This document shows, one piece after another, positions 12,125 through 24,345 of a stretch of 64,000 nt of DNA. The notes below the pieces were generated by a model. It searched no databases and was not told the DNA's origin. It was given only the letters and a program-made list of their open reading frames with translations. A program made the translations under genes and the position numbers. The DNA is from Combretum micranthum (lineage: Eukaryota; Streptophyta; Magnoliopsida; Myrtales; Combretaceae): assembly GCA_024138025.1 (NCBI GenBank), contig JAMXBD010001453.1:1-64000 (forward strand), written 5' to 3'. The stretch's first letter is position 1, and each line of letters starts with the position of its first letter.

Positions 12125-12545
12125 AACACCGGCAAATTTAATATTAACGCTGGCGGCGTATAATCCCAGCATTAAGAAATGAAGCACTGGTACCTTAAGT
12201 TCATCTGCAACACCGGCAAATTAGTTATTTACGCTGGCGGCTTTCAAGCGAAATTTTGCCAGCGTTAGAATAATAAGTACTGAAGATGAAATGAATTTTC
12301 AACACTGGTGGTGTAAGGTTCCTCAAGTGCCGGTGTTTGGAAATTTGCTTCTGACTTGTGTATGCATTTTTCAACGCTGGCAGTGTTCCCTGATGAGAGT
12401 CCGGCTTTTGAACTTTTGTAGTTTACACTACCAAAATTTGGCAGTGTTGGAATCTCCAGAAGCCAGTGTTAGATATTACCCGTCTGGCCATCATCAATGC
12501 CGTCTTAAATACTGGCGGCGTTGGCTCACTAAATGCCAGCGTTTG
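12125..12545. repeat. Internal GCCGGC array of the Athila element
   Basis: About fourteen words such as AACACCGGC, ACGCTGGCGGCGT, GCCAGCGTT and CTGGCAGTGTT, the same family as the array in both LTRs but located between integrase and the extra ORF. The flanks also resemble the LTR context (an ACACTGCTG/AACTGCC entry and a CTCACTTG-like exit), suggesting a duplicated LTR module. Confidence 0.8.
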
Positions 12546-12842
12546 AACTCTGTGCAAAGTTGACAGATTCCCTTTTTCCTGCTAAAAACTCACTTGCTAA
12601 TTTGTATGGTTCCCATACTTAACTAAGACAGACAAGGTAAACACAACACACTACTTAACACACACATATATAACATGCTAAACCCAACTCAATCTAATCT
12701 ATTACTCTAATTCTAAGTGAAAACTACTCATCAAACTATGCCTATGACCTAATATACTAAGACTATCTATATCTATCTCATGGGTTGCCTCCCATGCAGC
12801 GCTTAGGTTTTAAGTCGCTCAGCCCAACTTCCATCATGAATA

Positions 12843-13818
12843 TCACTCCTTTATGCCAATGTTGATAGTGGTCTCACTATCTTTTGTTTCTCCTTCATAA
12901 AAATGTTTAAGCAAATGACCATTGACTTTAAAAGTCCTGTCATCTTGAGTCTTCAATTCAATTGCACCATAAGGAAAAACCTTGTTGACAACAAATGGTC
13001 CAGACCACCTTGACTTTAATTTCCCAGGAAACAACTTCAAACGAGCATTGTATAACAACACTTGTTGTCCAGGTAAGAACTCTCTTTTCAAAATGTTTCG
13101 GTCATGCCACTTCTTAGCTCGTTCTTTGTAAATTCGAGCACTCTCATATGCTTCATTTCTCCACTCATCCAACTGATTTAATTGAAGCATTCTTGTCTCC
13201 TGCAGCTTTTCCATCAAAATTGAGGAATTTTATAGCCCAATAAGCCTTATGCTCAAGTTCAACAGGCAAATGACACGATTTACCATAAACTAACTTGTAA
13301 GGAGACATTCCAATAGGTGTTTTAAAAGCAGTTCTATATGCCCATAATGCATCATCCAGTTTTAAAGACCAATCCTTTCGTGATGCATTAATTGTCTTTT
13401 CCAAAATCCTTTTAATTTCTCTATTGGAAATCTCAACTTGACCACTTGTTTGGGGGTGATATGGGGTAGCTACTTTATGGACAACTCCATATTTAGCTAA
13501 AAGCTTGTCAAATTGTTTATTGCAAAAATGAGTACCCCCATCACTTATAATTGCCCTAGGCACCCCAAATCTGGTGAAAATATTCTTTTTCAAAAATTTT
13601 GTTACTACTCGAGCATCATTGGTTTGCAAAGCAATAGCTTCAACCCATTTAGATACATAATCCACTGCTACAAGTATGTATTTATTTGAAAAAGATGAAG
13701 GAAATGGACCCATGAAGTCAATTCCCCATACATCAAAAAGTTCAATCACCAGAATGTTGTTTAATGGTAACTCGTGTTTTCTAGAAATGTTGCCTGATCT
13801 TTGACATTGAGCACACAC
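12843..13818 (-). pseudogene. Athila integrase
   Basis: Two overlapping frames (13165-13818 and 12843-13217) make up the integrase core and C-terminus. The DDE triad is visible: Asp in [11 protein letters not shown], Asp in [10 protein letters not shown] and Glu in [12 protein letters not shown]. The C-terminal part contains the family block SRWSGPFVVNKVFPYGAIEL. A shift near 13190-13215 separates the parts, and the N-terminal zinc-binding segment is disrupted above 13818. It would insert the cDNA copy if intact. It lies downstream of RNase H as expected for Ty3/gypsy. Confidence 0.9.
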
Positions 13819-14033
13819 TTTGATGAAATTTTACAATCATGAAATAACTTGGGCCAATAAAATCCACAAGATAGTACTTAGCTGCAGTCCTTTCAACTCC
13901 AAAATGACCTCCTGCCTCTCTTGCATGACAATGTTCGATTATGCTCATTTGCTCAATCTCGGGTACACATCGTCTAATTATTTGATCAGCACATTTTTAA
14001 AGATATGGTTCGTCCCAAAAATAAAACTTTACA

Positions 14034-14680
14034 TCATGTAAAAACTTTTTCTCTGTTGAAAGACAAACCATATGGTATAATTCCACTGACCAAATAATTA
14101 ACTATATCGGCATACCATGGTAAGCCTTGGATATCTATTGCATGCAACTGCTCATCAGGAAATTTTTCATTAATAGGCAAGTTTGATTCATCATTTTGCA
14201 AACGTGATAAGTGATCAGCTACCACATTATCAGCTCCTTTTTTATCTTTAATTTCTAAATCAAACTCTTGCAATAGTAATATCCAACGGATTAACCTAGG
14301 CTTAGCATCAGACTTAGCAAATAAATATCTAAGAGCAGCATGATCAGTATATACTATCACCTTAGAACCGATTAAATAAGGCCGGAATTTATCACAAGCA
14401 AAAATCACAGCTAGCAACTCCTTCTCAGTAGTTGCATAATTCCTTTGTGCCTCATTCAAAGTTCTACTTGCATAGTAGATAGTATGAAAATCTTACCTCG
14501 CCTTTGTCCCAATACTGCTCCTACAGCATAATCACTGGCATCACACATCAGCTCAAAAGGAAGCTCCCAATCTGGTGCTATGATCACCGGAGCAGTGATG
14601 AGCTTCTCCTTCAAAAGTTCAAATGCCTGCAACATTTCATCAAAAACAAACACAGCATCTTTCTCAAGTAGATTACACAA
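14034..14680 (-). pseudogene. Athila RNase H
   Basis: Frames 14456-14680 and 14034-14459 carry the RNase H pattern: PFELMCDASDYAVGAVLGQR (first catalytic Asp), then [20 protein letters not shown] (Glu), [14 protein letters not shown] (Asp), and the tail [13 protein letters not shown]. One shift near 14490, in the block after the first Asp, breaks the reading frame. Role in the element: removal of the RNA template during reverse transcription. Confidence 0.9.
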
Positions 14681-14736
14681 AGGTCGGGAAATCTTAGAGA
14701 AGTCCTTAATGAACCGTCTATAAAAACCCGCATGTC

Positions 14737-15410
14737 CTAGAAACTTCTACTCCTTTGACATTTGTTGGTGGGGAGTTTCTCTATGATTTCAACCTTTGCC
14801 TTATCTACTTCAATCCCTCTTTCTGACACTTTGTGCCCTAAAACGATTCCCTCTTGCACCATAAAATGGCACTTCTCCCAATTTAAAATCAAGTTGGTCT
14901 CTTTGCATCTTTGTAAAACTTTGGCTAAATTTTCTAGACAAGCATCAAATGATTTTCCAAAAACCGAAAAATCATCCATAAATATCTCAATAAAATTCTC
15001 AAGCATGTCAGAAAAAATAGCCATCATGCACCTTTGGAAAGTAGCCGGTGCATTGCAAAGGCCAAAAGGCATTCTCCTAAAGGCAAAAGTGCCATAAGGA
15101 CAAGTAAAAGTAGTTTTTTCTTGATCAGCAGGGGCAATCGGGATTTGATTGTATCCCGAATACCCATCAAGAAAACAATAAAATGAATGCCCTGACAATT
15201 TTTCAACCATTTGATCAATAAATGGGAGTGGGAAATGGTCTTTTCTGTGGCATCATTTAGCTTCCTATAATCAATGCAAACTCTCCACCCAGACACTGTC
15301 CTAGTAGGGATCAATTCATTCGCCTCATTCCTCACTACAGTCATACCACCTTTCTTAGGTACTACATGGACAGGGCTAACCCACTTACTATCTGAAATAG
15401 GGTAGATCAT
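14737..15410 (-). pseudogene. Athila reverse transcriptase
   Basis: Frames 15024-15410 and 14737-15210 cover RT motifs in order: SPVHVVPKKGGMTVV, WRVCIDYRKLNDAT, FLDGYSGYNQIPIAP, FGLCNAPATFQRCM, then IFMDDFSVFG, the Athila form of the catalytic box with both aspartates present, and GIVLGHKVSERGIEVD. A one-base indel at an A-run near 15235-15245 separates the two frames and another break follows GIEVDKAKVEI near 14760. The rest of the domain reads through, so these breaks could be sequence error. Confidence 0.9.
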
Positions 15411-15553
15411 TCCTGCATCTAAAAGCTTAAGTACCTCTTTTTTACTACTTCCTTAAGGGTAGGATTCAATCGCCTCTGTGGTTGCACTGTAGGCTTGCAC
15501 TCTTCTTCCATCAAATTCTATGAGTGCAAATCAAAGGACTAATTCCTTTGATA

Positions 15554-16388
15554 TCAGCAATCGTCCAGCCTATTGCTTCTATGTTCTCTTAAAACTTCCA
15601 ACAACTTCTCCTCCTGATTTTCTGTCAAAAACGATGAAACAATTACAGGTAAAGTTTCATCATGACCCAAATAAGCATACCTTAGGTGATCAGGTAATGG
15701 CTTTAACTCTAAATCTGGAGGCTGTGTCAAGGAAGGAACCTGTTTCTTCTCACTTGTTCCAAGTTCCTCATACATTCTAACCCGAATTTCAGACACTTCC
15801 TCACAATCTACTTCTTTCTCCTCATCACTCCAGTCATCAAACTCTCTCAAAACCGACTCCACGGTCTCAATTCCTACTTCATCTTCCCAAATTCACATGT
15901 AAGCTCCTCTATAACATCAATATTAAAACAGGTTCTTTTCTCATCAAATTTATGCATAGCATCATATACATTAAATGTAACCTGTTCATCCATAACACGT
16001 AGAGTAAGCTTACCTTGCTCAACATCGATCAAGCCTTACCTGTAGCCAAGAATGGTCTCCCCAAGATCATGGGCACCTCTCTATCTTCCTCCATTTCCAG
16101 GACTATGAAGTCCACAGGAAATATGAATTTGTCCACCTTCACTAGTACATTTTCTACAATACCCTTAGGGTATTTGATACTCCGATCAGCCAATTGCAAG
16201 GTCACATGGGTTTCCTTGCATTCTCCCATTCCTAGTCTCCTGAAAATAGAGAAAGGCATTAAATTTATACTTGCACCAGAATCAATTAGCACTTTATCGA
16301 AATAAATATTACCAATAGTGCAAGGTACAGTGAAACTTCCCTGATCTTTTTGCTTTGTAGGCAAGCCTTGATTTTGCTGAAGTATCAT
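15554..16388 (-). pseudogene. Athila protease and protease-RT linker
   Basis: The 119-codon frame (16029-16388) contains the aspartic protease active site VLIDSGASINLMP, followed by a pattern like IVLEMEEDREVPMILGRPFL, normal for gypsy proteases. It would process the Gag-Pol polyprotein. The frame at 15554-15862 holds the Glu-rich linker (LPDHLRYAYLG) that precedes RT in Athila. A shift lies between them. Confidence 0.85.
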
Positions 16389-16402
16389 TGAGCACTCTCC
16401 TG

Positions 16403-18012
16403 TTAAAACAACCGTTCATTTCCATCTATCCTCCTCTTCTTGGATAGCAATTCCTTAATGAACTTAGCATAAGAGGGCATCTCTTGAATGGCCTCCAAGA
16501 AAGGAATGTTAATCTGTAAATTCTTAAACACATCTAAGAACTTAGCGAATTGCTCATCCAACTTCTGCTGCTTCAACCTTCCTGGAAAAGGCACTGGAGG
16601 AACATAAGGCTTCACACTAGGTGAAATTAAATCGGTTCCTCAAGCTTTCTTTTTCCTTTATCTCTTATCTGCACCTCCTCTTCTCTTCCACCAAACCATT
16701 TGGGTTTCCACCTCCTTACCACTCCTAAGAGTGATAGCATTCACTCCTTTTGGATTCTCCTCAGTCTTGCTGGGTAGTGACCCTGAAGGTCTACTACTTA
16801 TCTGCTGAGAAATCTGACTTATTTGCCCTTGAAGATCCCGAATAGTGGCTTGTTGATTATTAATCAACGTCTCAGTCTTCTGCATGAAAGTTTTCATCAG
16901 ATCTTCAACCGAAGAATGGTTCTGTTGTTGTGATGTGGATGTTGAGGTGGTGGTGGTGGTAAAGCATTCCTCACTGGACCTTGAATCGGACCTTGTCTTT
17001 GAAATCCAGGCGGTCGATACATTATTCTCATTCCTCCATGAGAAATTCGGATGATTGGCCCATCCTGGATTGTAGTGTTTGTATAAGGTCCTTGATTTCC
17101 TCTTTGAAAATTCCCCACATAATTCATTTGCTCTCCACTAGCTGAAGTTGGTGAATGTGTTTGAGGACAATCATGGAATGAATGTGAACCTGAACAAATC
17201 TCACAACACAAAACTTGGTTAGGAATAATAGAACTTGAAGTAGTGAGCTTACTTACTTGATTTGCCAAAGCCGAAATCTGAGTTGTAAGTTGAGACATGG
17301 CCTCATTATCTTGCACAGCTGCACCTTAAGTTTAGTCCTCTCACAACTCCAATTGTGAGCACTTGAAGCCATTTCTTCTATCAAAGACTAGCTTCATCAT
17401 AGCTCTTACCCATTAATGCTCCTCCTGCAGCAGCGTCTACAAGTGATCTCAAAGTTTCATCCAAACTCAGATAGAATATCTCAATGAGGAGATTATCAGG
17501 TAGTCCATGATGAGGACATTTCCTGATAGCTTCCTTGTATCTTTCCCATCCTTCATACAAGGATTCACCATGAAATTTTGTAAAGTTGGTGATCTCATTC
17601 CTCAACCTAGCTGTCCTAGCCGGTGGGAAAAATCTCCTCAAAAACTTGTTTGACAAATCTGTCCAATTTGTGATGGACTCCTGGGGTAATGAATTGAACC
17701 AAGCCAAAGCCTTGTCCCTTAATGAAAAAGGAAATAGCTGCAACCTTATTGCATCATCAGTAACACCATTCATCTTGATGGTGTTGCAATACTGAAGGAA
17801 TTTGCAAGATGATCATCAGGTGTCTCATTTGGATATCCTCCAAATTGATGAGCTTCTACCATCTGAATTAGTCCCGGCTTGATTTCAAAGTTGTTGGCTT
17901 GAACTGCTGGTCTTCTAATTGGATTTCCAGACACAGTTGGTACTGTGTAATCCCTTAATGCCCTGGCAGGGGCTTGGATTTGATTATTGTTGTTTTCACC
18001 TTCTGCCATCAC
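16403..18012 (-). pseudogene. Athila gag
   Basis: Gag is spread over consecutive frames (17770-18012, 17381-17773, 16897-17316, 16658-16897, 16403-16615). The capsid-like core includes DKALAWFNSLPQESITNWTD and FYLSLDETLRSLVDAAAGG, both characteristic of Athila gag. A zinc knuckle CEICSGSHSFHDC (CX2CX3HX4C) lies near 17180. The start is set at 18012, where a short acidic Asn/Gln-rich leader begins about 190 bp inside the primer site. At least four frame breaks are present. Confidence 0.85.
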
Positions 18013-18204
18013 TTCTGTTGTCCTTGTTCTCTTTGTCTGTTCACTTTTCTTAATGAACGTAGTGTACGTTCAATCTCAAGATTGAGGGGTAGAAGTTCCC
18101 TACTTCTACTCCTGTGCATACAACCTGAAAAGAAAACAGAAAACACACAAACCGTAAAATGAGCCTAAATACTAATAGAACCAATTTGTTTAATATTAAT
18201 CTTT

Positions 18205-18221
18205 CCCCGGCAACGGCGCCA
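18205..18221 (-). other. Primer-binding site (tRNA-Asp type)
   Basis: The minus strand reads TGGCGCCGTTGCCGGGG six bases inside the 5' LTR end. This is the classic Athila primer site, complementary to the 3' end of tRNA-Asp. Confidence 0.9.
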
Positions 18222-18227
18222 AAAACT

Positions 18228-19871
18228 TGATCCGCTAAAAATTGTTATTTAAAATTCACAAGCGAATATCCTAGCAAGTGTACTAGATCGAATCAAGTAG
18301 TAAAGTGTTGAGTGAGTATCGTTCCCACGAGGAAAGCTTAAATACCAATTATTATTGATTCCAATTAATATCTAGACATGTAATTCAGAATAGTTGTTAA
18401 GTTACACTAATTACTTACTTTCTAATTTAATTTAATAGATTCAACTAAGTTTTCTAATAGAAATTTATATGATCTAATAGTGAGAACTAAGATAAAATCC
18501 CATATTTGCCAATCAAATTGAACTAATGTTATTATAATAATTAGATTCATGAAAATTCAAGTGAAACTTTGTAAACCTTAAAACAATCTAGTTGCTTCCA
18601 CTACTTAGATTATCTAAGAAATCGACTTTAACAGTCATGAATCTCCCGATTCTCTAACTGCCTAATGACTTAAATTAAATTTTCCCTAATTCCTTAGTTC
18701 AAATTCAACTTAAAACATTGCATTAATCACAGTAAAAGTTTCCAGATAAAAAATATAATATCTCAGCTTTCGCATTTCGATATTAAATCTAAATCTTTAA
18801 TTCCAACGAAATCAGATGTTTCTCCCGATTCAACTAATTTCTCATTTACCAATCCTCCCGAATTCACGTTCTTTTCAGGAATTAAACATGAATTTTTACA
18901 TGAATATAACAACCAAATATCATTAATTCAACAATCATTTAAGCAAATCTGGATTTAATCATGTTCTCACCAATAATTTAGCACAACATAATAATAACTA
19001 ACAATAACATTATGATTATCATAACTGAGTACATATTTGTGATCTAAAACAAAATAACACCACTTAACTAAGAACGAATTAAAGAATTAAGAATTCAAAC
19101 CGTACAAAGTGTCCTAAATGCACTGTTCAAGTCTACCACAATTTCACCACGAAATAAATATGCAAGATCTACTCTAAGGAATTGTATCTATGCAACTACT
19201 CTTTGTTTTCTCTCTATTCTAAGAAAGAACTATTTGGAACTTCGTCCTCTTTTCTCTCTCCTCTTTCTTTCTTTTTAAACACAGAACAGACCCGTGAGTG
19301 TTCAACTGCCAGCATAAACGCCGGCAGTTTTTTTCCAATGCCGTCGGTGTAGACATCCGGCGTTAGACAAATGCAATCTGATGGTGGAGAAAATGTATCA
19401 ACGCTGGCGGCGTTGAATCATAATTTGCCGTGTTCATTGAAATTGCCTAGGTTGCAGTATCCGCAAACACTGCCAGCGTTAAAGATCAATGTTAAGGAAT
19501 AGGCTTCTGTGGAATTCATAAAGGCTGGCGGCTTATTCTTCAACGCTGGCAGTGTTGGAATTCAGCGTTAAGAATTTGTATTCTGGGATGTTGAAGGCCG
19601 GCACAAACGCCGGCGGCGTTCTTTTGAAAAATGCCAGCGTTTGTTATGAACTAATCAAAGCTGGCAGCGTTTAATTTCTGGTGCTTCTAACTTTTATACT
19701 TCCTTGCTCACTTTTGAACTCGATTCCATGCCAATGAGTATCAACATCTTCCATTCCCTGATATAAAACAATTTGAGAACTCAAAGTACCAATTTTCGTA
19801 AATTAGAAACAATTTTGTACTAATTAAGCCCGAATTATGAGATGAAAAATGTATAAAATTTGAGTTTATCA
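18228..19871 (-). repeat. Athila 5' LTR
   Basis: 1644 bp, bounded by plus-strand TGATCCGC and TTTATCA, so the minus-strand LTR runs TGATAA...GGATCA. It matches 7155-8737 with scattered changes. The GCCGGC array is at about 19308-19685 and includes AACGCCGGCGGCGTT (19606-19620), a perfect 7-bp-arm palindrome. Confidence 0.9.
19308..19685. repeat. GCCGGC array in Athila 5' LTR
   Basis: Same set of words as 8167-8555, but more of them keep CpG (CGCCGGCGGCGTT, GCTGGCGGCG). The copy-to-copy differences are denser here than in the rest of the LTR by eye. Confidence 0.85.
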
Positions 19872-20044
19872 ATTATTAACTAAGTTTATTTTATACTTCA
19901 GATTCATTTTATGCTTAAATCTATGTTGAATCTAATTTGTTATTAAACCCATTAATTTAGTTAGCTCATTCCTAGTTATATAAATTAACTAACATGGCAG
20001 ATTACTATCATTTATCTATTTCATTTCATTTTGTTTCTATTTTA

Positions 20045-20715
20045 TTCAAATTTTTATAAAGAACATGGTCAGAAAGGGTGGTTGTGTTTCACCCCATGCT
20101 CATGCATATGAAGAAACACGATCAAATACATTCTATTGTGTTTCCATCATGTTTGATTGTGTTTTGGAGCTAAGAGAGAAGCACAGTGTGATAAAACAAG
20201 TCGTTATTGAACAAACCGTGTTTTAGTCGTGCTTCTCTTTGAGTAGAAATAATTGAGAAGCACAATGCAAACAAATGAGAAACACGATGTAATAAAATGA
20301 GTCGTGCTTATCCCATCTTTCTTCAAAAGCTAAGCATGCATAAGTTAAAGAGAAACACAGTGAGATGCAATGAACTGTGTTCCATGTTCTTATCGTGTTT
20401 CAATTGACACATTGAACACGCTATAATCAGAGAGAAACATTGTCGAATAAGGTAAGCTGTGTTCTAGCTATATTTCTTATTAACACAGTACGTACACGAA
20501 AAATAGAAAGAAATGTGGGGAGATAGGGGGAGGCTATGTTTTAGCCGTACTATTCTGGAAATATTCATGTAAAATGAATCAAAGGGAAGCACAGTTGGAT
20601 AGGTTTTGCCATATTTCGATCGTATTTCTTCTCTGATGTGTTAAAATAAACAGCACGACTAAATATGGCTGCCCATGTTTCTCCCGTGCTCTTTGCCCTG
20701 TTCGGTTCCTTTAAA
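20045..20715. repeat. Second-type inverted-repeat array (GAGAAGCAC / GTGCTTCTC)
   Basis: Within the diverged Tekay-like LTR, degenerate units of about 70-90 bp repeat the words AGAGAAGCACAGT or GAAACACGAT and their complements (TCGTGCTTCTCT, ATCGTGTTTC), about ten words in all. One clear imperfect inverted repeat spans about 20171-20243. The position within the LTR corresponds to where the related LTRs carry the GCCGGC array. Confidence 0.65.
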
Positions 20716-22096
20716 ACTCAACTTATTTTACTACTTGTTTTACATCATTTCTCAACATCTAATATCTTATACTCATTATACAAATTAGAATCATCATTTA
20801 CAACATCCATATACATATTTTTACTTTATATTTCATCAAAATCCCAATTCTAACATGCATGATTGCCTTGATGTTTTAACATATAAGTTCATATATTACA
20901 AGCTTACAAGTTTTACCTTAAATCATACATATAACTAACATCAATTCATCAAGCTCATGCACAAATAACCATTAAAATAGGAAAAAAACATAACTTACAT
21001 GTTTGGCAAATCTATGTTAATCGATCTTCTCTACCACCACCACTTCTTAGATGATGAAGCTATCTAAAGCTTGATTCTCACTTCTTGTCTTCCCTTTCTA
21101 ACTTCATTTTCTTCTATCATCTTTTTTAATTTGAGATTTGAGTCCGATTTTTGAAAAGAAAAGGAAAAGAGGGAAAAGAAAAGAGAAAGAAATGAAAGAG
21201 AAGAGAAAAGGGAAGGAAAAGCAAAGGTAGGAAAAGACAAAGGGCAAAGGAAAGGCAAAAGGATAATTTTAAAGACATTTTAGGGTAAGGGTATTATGTT
21301 CAAACCTTTTAGATCAATATCTTTAATTCTAAAAGTGTTTAGGAAATGATTAAAGAATTTATAAGTTAGAAATGAATAACTCAAAATAGGGATTTAGTTT
21401 AGGAGGCTGACTTATATCAAATTGATATTTAACTTGAGTTTATACTCAAAACTTGATATTGTAAACCTCGGTTTTCATAGTAATCAAGTAAACTTCGGAA
21501 ACTAGAAAAACGAAACTCTAAACCGGATTAGTTCAAGCTTTATGAGAGAAACCTAAAAACCCTATATCCGGCTTTCCTTCGATTTCAAATAAAAAGAACT
21601 TTTATAAAATAATTTAATATGGGATATTGTTTTAAAGTATATTTCAAACCATAGAAAGTTTTGATTTCGAAAAATTTTCTATTCCGGGCCTTTTCGAGCT
21701 CCATTACAGAAAAACGAGCCCCGAAACTTGAAATTCAAAAAATATTTTGGAATACTCTTTAGAACCGAAATTTTATAAGGATTTCAAAAATATAAGTTTT
21801 ATAGTTTTTCGGGTTATAAAAATTACAATTATAGCCTTTTTTCAATATTTTCCTTACTACCGGTAAAGTAAATGTCTTGTTTACTATTTATTACTATTCA
21901 CAAGTACAACCTACTACACACACAACCCATACCCTAGTCTTACATCCTTACAAATGCTCATTATATTTTCTTTTCCAAGAAATTTTTGTTTCTTAATAAA
22001 TTATTACATTTAACATTTTTATTATATAAATTCCAATTTTTAAACAATTTCAACTCTCCCTCTCTCTTCCCCCTCACTTGGCCGGCGCATGACACC

Positions 22097-22098
<2 letters not shown>

Positions 22099-22142
<44 letters not shown>
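22099..22142. repeat. Poly-C tract, 44 nt
   Basis: An uninterrupted run of about 44 cytosines inside the solo LTR, preceded by a single isolated GGCCGGCG word. A tract this long is rare in plant DNA and prone to length error in sequencing. Confidence 0.9.
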
Positions 22143-22145
<3 letters not shown>

Positions 22146-24232
22146 TTTGCCTCCAATTTGATTTATTTTATCTCATTTTTATAAATAAAACAAACCCTAA
22201 TTCACTTAATATAAATAATCCTTAACTTTTCTCTCTCTTTCATTTTATTCCATTTGTTCAAAACTCACAAAATCCTCTCGATTTTTCCTCCCATTGCCGT
22301 GAGCTTCACCACCCCCTCACACTCACACACAAGCTTCATTTCTTCTTCATTTCTTCACTTAATCCAACCTTAGGTGATGAGTCTTAAGCCTTTCTACCAT
22401 TTAATTTTGTAATGGCAAGATTATTCATGAATATTTTCACTTTAAGTCCCCATGAGCATTTGCTAGGGATAAGAAAATGCTAACACATGAATGTCAAGCC
22501 ATCACAAGAGTGGATCTTGTGTTTGAATGAGTTTTTGTTGAAATATTTTCATGTTCATGCATAAAAATGTAGAGATCTTGCATAAACATCCATGATCAAG
22601 CTTTTAAACTCCTTTTCATGCATTATAAGTAGTAGATCTAGCATTTGGATACTCATATTATACTTGACATTCATGATTGCATGGATATTTTGTGTTTTCA
22701 TGCATTAATGCTCATAAAAATTTGGTCTTGTGTATATAAATGTGGTAACTAGTGGATCTTTAGGTATATAAGACAAAGACTTAAAAAGGAAAAGTTTTTG
22801 TTGAAAATATTCAAAGAAAAATTCGTATGACTTCAAATCTACATTTTAAAAACCCTTGTATCAACTTTAAAATTCATGTTTTATGTGAAAAATGAAGGTA
22901 ATAGGTAATAGATATCATTAAGTAGTGATATTTATAAGTTGAAATGAGTTTTGATAAGATTAATGTATAAAATAAGAAGTAGAATCAAGATGGAAAATTT
23001 TGAGTTATTAGTCAACTTGTGAAATTCGTAATTTTAGATGAAGACCATAAGAACACCTATTATCCAAGCCCAAATTATAAGTTTTATTTAATAAATGAAG
23101 TCCTTAAGGAATAGGTATCATAAAGTCTTAAATTTTAATGCATTAAACAAGTTTTTCCTAAAGGAATCATTCAAAAAATTGGATTTCCAAAAATTCGGAT
23201 TTTTGAGTAGGTCCTATTTGAAAACATATTTGCAAAGTGTAAAATGCAAATTTTTATGCAAAAATGAAGGTCTTAGGTAGTAAAGGTTAGGAAGACTCAA
23301 TTTTAACTAAGATAACTAGAAATTCCTAAGAATTAATCCAAAAACACAAGTGAGTTATCAAAGTTGGGAAACTAGATTTTTCATAAGTAGTTGTTATTGT
23401 AGTCTTGCAAAATAAAGAGTTCTAAAATTTTCTTTTAGCAAAAACCATCAAGATCATGCATACATTAAACTCATCACATTTCATTCATGTTAGGAAATCA
23501 TTCATATTGGATGTATAATTGATTTATCAAGTAGAAACATTTCAAACAATTACAAAATTAATTTTTGGGAATGGAAACCCCTACTAATCAGAACTGATCC
23601 TTCTGTTTCGTGACCCAAATATTTTCAAAACTTTAAAATAATTTTAGAAATAGATATATCTTTCAAAGTAGATAGAAATCGATATAAAATTTGCGAAATT
23701 CCAAGTTAAAATGACAGAGTTATGACCGTTTTAAATCGGGACTTCCGCAAATAGCGAGAATTGCGAATTTGCTAAGTTTTGATATATAATTTGGATTAGT
23801 TAAGTGATGAAATACTTATTAGGGTATTTTTTTCCTTTTTAGGTGATCCCAAACCTGACGATTCTCTACCACCAGACTATTACTACTAAAAGATCGGTGA
23901 ACCATGGCCGAGTGAGTATTACTTTCGATTTCAATTATTGTTTATGATTGTAATGGTAGTTGCACTAGATACTTGGCAAAGATAAAATGAATATGCATGA
24001 TGGGGTTGAATGGGAATTATATATGATGTTGTTATGAGAAGTTGAATTTAAAAAATATCAAAGCCGGGTGATTAATCATTGCTTGTATAGATGAGCTAGG
24101 ATTGACTGTCTGTGGATATTGATTGGTCATTTAAAAGAATTGGTATAATTGATTATTCGAAATTGAAGATGAAATTGAACTCATTCATATCATAATGGGG
24201 ATGGAGCATTAGCATTTGTTGGTTTTTCGTGA

Positions 24233-24345
24233 TCCTAAACAGTATAAAAGTTACTTAATCGTGAACCATAAAACGAATTATTGAGTTGGTTAATCGCGAT
24301 CCATAAAATGAATATATAAGTTGGTTGACCGTGAGCTTAAACGGC
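24233..24345. repeat. Short tandem repeat in the solo LTR (about 50-bp unit, near 3 copies)
   Basis: Units share the pattern GTTGGTTAATCGCGATCC followed by ATAAAATGAAT, each with substitutions. It lies in the 3' third of the LTR. Confidence 0.6.

Larger units (their letters stand above)
7155..19871 (-). mobile_element. Athila-type Ty3/gypsy LTR retrotransposon
   Basis: A 12.7-kb minus-strand element: 5' LTR (18228-19871), tRNA-Asp-type primer site (18205-18221), gag, protease, RT, RNase H, integrase, a spacer with a GCCGGC array, an extra ORF of the Athila type, polypurine tract (8738-8751) and 3' LTR (7155-8737). Order, primer site and the extra 3' ORF fit the Athila lineage. The low-coordinate LTR lacks about 60 bp of its outer end, so no target duplication can be read. 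All coding regions carry frame breaks. It is nested in a diverged Tekay-like LTR. Confidence 0.9.

Noticed and set aside
14762..15097. 111-codon plus-strand frame
   Set aside because: Antisense shadow of the Athila reverse transcriptase on the minus strand.
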